Assembly: GCA_900557385.1 (NCBI GenBank)
Contig: USSP01000093.1
Location: 1 to 7,247, forward strand
Direction of reading: 5' to 3'
DNA length: 7,247 bases
From: an uncultured Lachnospiraceae bacterium
Lineage (GTDB): Bacteria; Bacillota; Clostridia; Lachnospirales; Lachnospiraceae
This document shows, one piece after another, positions 5,613 to 7,247 of this stretch; the first letter of the stretch is position 1; every line of letters starts with the position of its first letter. The position numbers were made by a program, and so were the translations under genes. Below the pieces are notes generated by a model. That model searched no databases. It was given only the letters and a program-made list of their open reading frames with translations, and had not been told where the DNA came from.

Positions 5613-7058
5613 ATGACAAGCGCATCTGTAAACAACGCGGGTTTGGACGCAAGTATTATTCCGGCAGCTGTTAAAACCGTGAGCAGCCAGAACATGCAAA
5701 AAGGTCAGGATTTTGGGAAAATCATGGATCAGGCAGCAGGTAAAACTAAGAAAGACAATACTTTTGAAGTGAAGCAGGAAGTAAAGGCGGATACATCCAA
5801 ACCAAAGAAAACAGATATGGATCAAAAGCCTGTTGCAGATAATAACACAGTGCAGGAAAAACCGGAGCAGAAACCGATTCAGGAAGAGACAACTGTGGAT
5901 GAAGATGTAAAAGACGCAGTAAATCAGGCAACTGATGAGCTCTTGGATGAGATCAGTGACGAACTGGATATTTCACAGGAGGAACTGATTGCAGTTCTGG
6001 AACAGCTAGGTTTACAGCCCATTGATCTATTGCAGGATAATAATCTTGCACAGGTTGTTGCAACCGTACAGGGAGCAGATTCATTAATTGAAATCGCAGC
6101 CGATTCCCAGATGTATCAACAGCTTCAGAATCTGGCTCAGACAGTGGATACCACAATTGAAGATATCCTTGCACAGACTGGGCTGAGTGAAGAAGAACTG
6201 ATGGCAGCTCTGGAACAGATCAAGGCAGAGCAGGGGCAGACAGCAATTACAGAACCTGTTAAGGACAATATTCTTCCATTTGAACAGAATGTTGAGCCAG
6301 AAGACCTGGAAATGAACCAGCCACAACAGGAAGATGATTCCATACCTGTTATAAAAACACAGACAGACACACAACGGTCTGCACAGACTACTGAAAATGT
6401 GACAGAGGTGTCACAAATGACGGAGGAAACCCACAGGCAGGCAGGCAATCAGGAAGAGGAAAATCCCTCATATCAGGAAGGCCAGGAGAATCTGAACAAG
6501 TTCCAGAATTCTCTGGATGAGAATCTGCAGGTGGCTGAGCAGGAGAGCATTCCTACCAGAACAGTGGACACAGAAAGCATTATGAAGCAGTTAGCTGATT
6601 ATGTGAAGATTCAAAAGGGCACTGAACTGACAGAAATGGAGATGCAGCTGCATCCTGCAAGCCTTGGCAATGTGCACATTCAGCTGGCAACTAAAGGCGG
6701 TGTGGTAACAGCACAGATTACAACACAGAATGAAGCCGTAAAGAATGCAATTGAGACACAGGTCGTTCAGTTAAAGGATAATCTGGAGGAGCAGGGTGTC
6801 AAGGTTGAAGCAGTTGAAGTATCGGTGGCAAGCCATCAGATGGAGAAGAATCTTGACCAGAACGGACAAGATCATCAAAGTCAGGAGCAGGACAAGACAA
6901 CTGGAAGTATTCGCAGAATACGTAGAAGTAACATAAACCTGAATCTCTACAACAGTGATGAAGAAGCATTAGAAGAAGCCGGTGGACTGGATGATGCAGC
7001 AAGAATTGCTATGGAGATGATGACAGCGAACGGAAATACCATGGATTTATTGGCATAG
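5613..7058 (+). CDS. fliK: Flagellar hook-length control protein FliK
   Basis: FliK is exported by the flagellar type III apparatus, measures hook length, and switches export from hook to filament substrates. The 481-residue protein has the usual design: a long, variable, Gln/Glu-rich N-terminal region (about 1-320) and a conserved C-terminal Flg_hook domain (about 335-410) with MQLHPASLGNVHIQL (344-358), VVTAQITTQNEAVKNAI (364-380) and LKDNLEEQGVKVEAVEVSV (387-405). A charged tail follows to residue 481. There is no Cys or Trp, typical of an exported, extended protein, and no cleavable signal peptide. The N-terminal part has two helical copies of an S-x-EEL-x-A-x-LEQ motif (120-132 and 191-203). 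The ATG at 5613 is fixed by AGGAGG 6 bases upstream. It is the first gene of a rightward operon with flgD 36 bases downstream and a sigma-28-like promoter just upstream. Confidence 0.92.
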   Translation: MTSASVNNAGLDASIIPAAVKTVSSQNMQKGQDFGKIMDQAAGKTKKDNTFEVKQEVKADTSKPKKTDMDQKPVADNNTVQEKPEQKPIQEETTVDEDVKDAVNQATDELLDEISDELDISQEELIAVLEQLGLQPIDLLQDNNLAQVVATVQGADSLIEIAADSQMYQQLQNLAQTVDTTIEDILAQTGLSEEELMAALEQIKAEQGQTAITEPVKDNILPFEQNVEPEDLEMNQPQQEDDSIPVIKTQTDTQRSAQTTENVTEVSQMTEETHRQAGNQEEENPSYQEGQENLNKFQNSLDENLQVAEQESIPTRTVDTESIMKQLADYVKIQKGTELTEMEMQLHPASLGNVHIQLATKGGVVTAQITTQNEAVKNAIETQVVQLKDNLEEQGVKVEAVEVSVASHQMEKNLDQNGQDHQSQEQDKTTGSIRRIRRSNINLNLYNSDEEALEEAGGLDDAARIAMEMMTANGNTMDLLA

Positions 7059-7094
7059 GGCTGATATGGAATGTTTTAGAAAGGAAGATAATAT

Positions 7095-7247
7095 ATGAGT
7101 TTAGTAGCACCATATGTAGACGGTAAATTACAGACATCTACAACTTCCTCTGATTCTTTGGGCAGAAAGAGCAGTAATTCAGTAGTAGACAGTGATACAT
7201 TCCTTACACTTCTGGTAGCAGAAATGCAGAATCAGGATCCGCTTGAA
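7095..7247 (+). CDS. flgD: Flagellar hook-capping protein FlgD, N-terminal part (runs off the window)
   Basis: FlgD forms the temporary cap at the tip of the growing hook and is needed for hook subunit assembly; it is exported through the flagellar apparatus. Fifty-one codons are visible, starting MSLVAPYVDGKLQ and ending FLTLLVAEMQNQDPLE at residues 36-51, the diagnostic FlgD N-terminal motif. The rest lies beyond the right edge. The ATG at 7095-7097 is preceded by AGAAAGGAAG, a good ribosome site. The fliK-flgD order and short 36-base gap without a terminator match Firmicute flagellar operons and imply co-transcription. Confidence 0.93.
   Translation, partial: MSLVAPYVDGKLQTSTTSSDSLGRKSSNSVVDSDTFLTLLVAEMQNQDPLE

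Overview
The window reads as a composite of DNA from at least two, probably three, bacterial sources rather than one continuous chromosomal locus. Bases ~3335-7247 have moderate GC and look like a motile, Gram-positive gut Firmicute of the Lachnospiraceae type (Roseburia/Agathobacter/Butyrivibrio-like). This is inferred from the MurC N-terminus, a DnaD-family replication gene, and a FliK-FlgD flagellar operon. Bases ~145-3325 are visibly GC-richer (38 G/C of 60 in 421-480 against 25 of 60 in 4741-4800). They carry three GT-B glycosyltransferase genes that resemble Ruminococcaceae-type polysaccharide genes. Bases 1 to ~150 encode a piece of HisB (imidazoleglycerol-phosphate dehydratase), possibly from a Bacteroidetes-type bifunctional HisB. 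At both boundaries a gene is cut mid-domain and continues directly into a different, also cut, gene across a short stretch that fits either gene. This pattern is more typical of assembly chimerism than of a biological insertion.

Layout, left to right: hisB fragment (minus, 1-~150); junction; glycosyltransferase 1 (minus, ~141-986, lacking its C-terminus); glycosyltransferase 2 (minus, 991-2178, complete); a 147-base gap; glycosyltransferase 3 (minus, 2326-~3335, lacking its N-terminus); junction; DnaD-family gene (minus, ~3322-3683, lacking its C-terminus); a 358-base intergenic region with a dense cluster of DnaA boxes, a dnaD promoter and a hairpin; murC (minus, 4042-5421, complete); a 191-base divergent intergenic region with a sigma-28/sigma-D-type promoter facing right; fliK (plus, 5613-7058, complete); flgD (plus, 7095 to the window end, partial).

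How the genes work together: the three glycosyltransferases form a tightly spaced minus-strand set, probably building a surface polysaccharide or glycan. MurC performs the first peptide addition in peptidoglycan precursor synthesis. The DnaD-like protein is expected to act in replication initiation or helicase loading. Four perfect DnaA boxes lie upstream of its promoter, suggesting DnaA control of a loader gene or a DnaA-titration site. FliK and FlgD set hook length and cap the growing hook. Their operon starts with its own flagellar-type promoter, divergent from murC.

I saw no tRNA, rRNA, CRISPR array, insertion sequence or transposase. The most notable real biology is the DnaA-box cluster and the fliK sigma-28 promoter. 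The most important caution is the two junctions.
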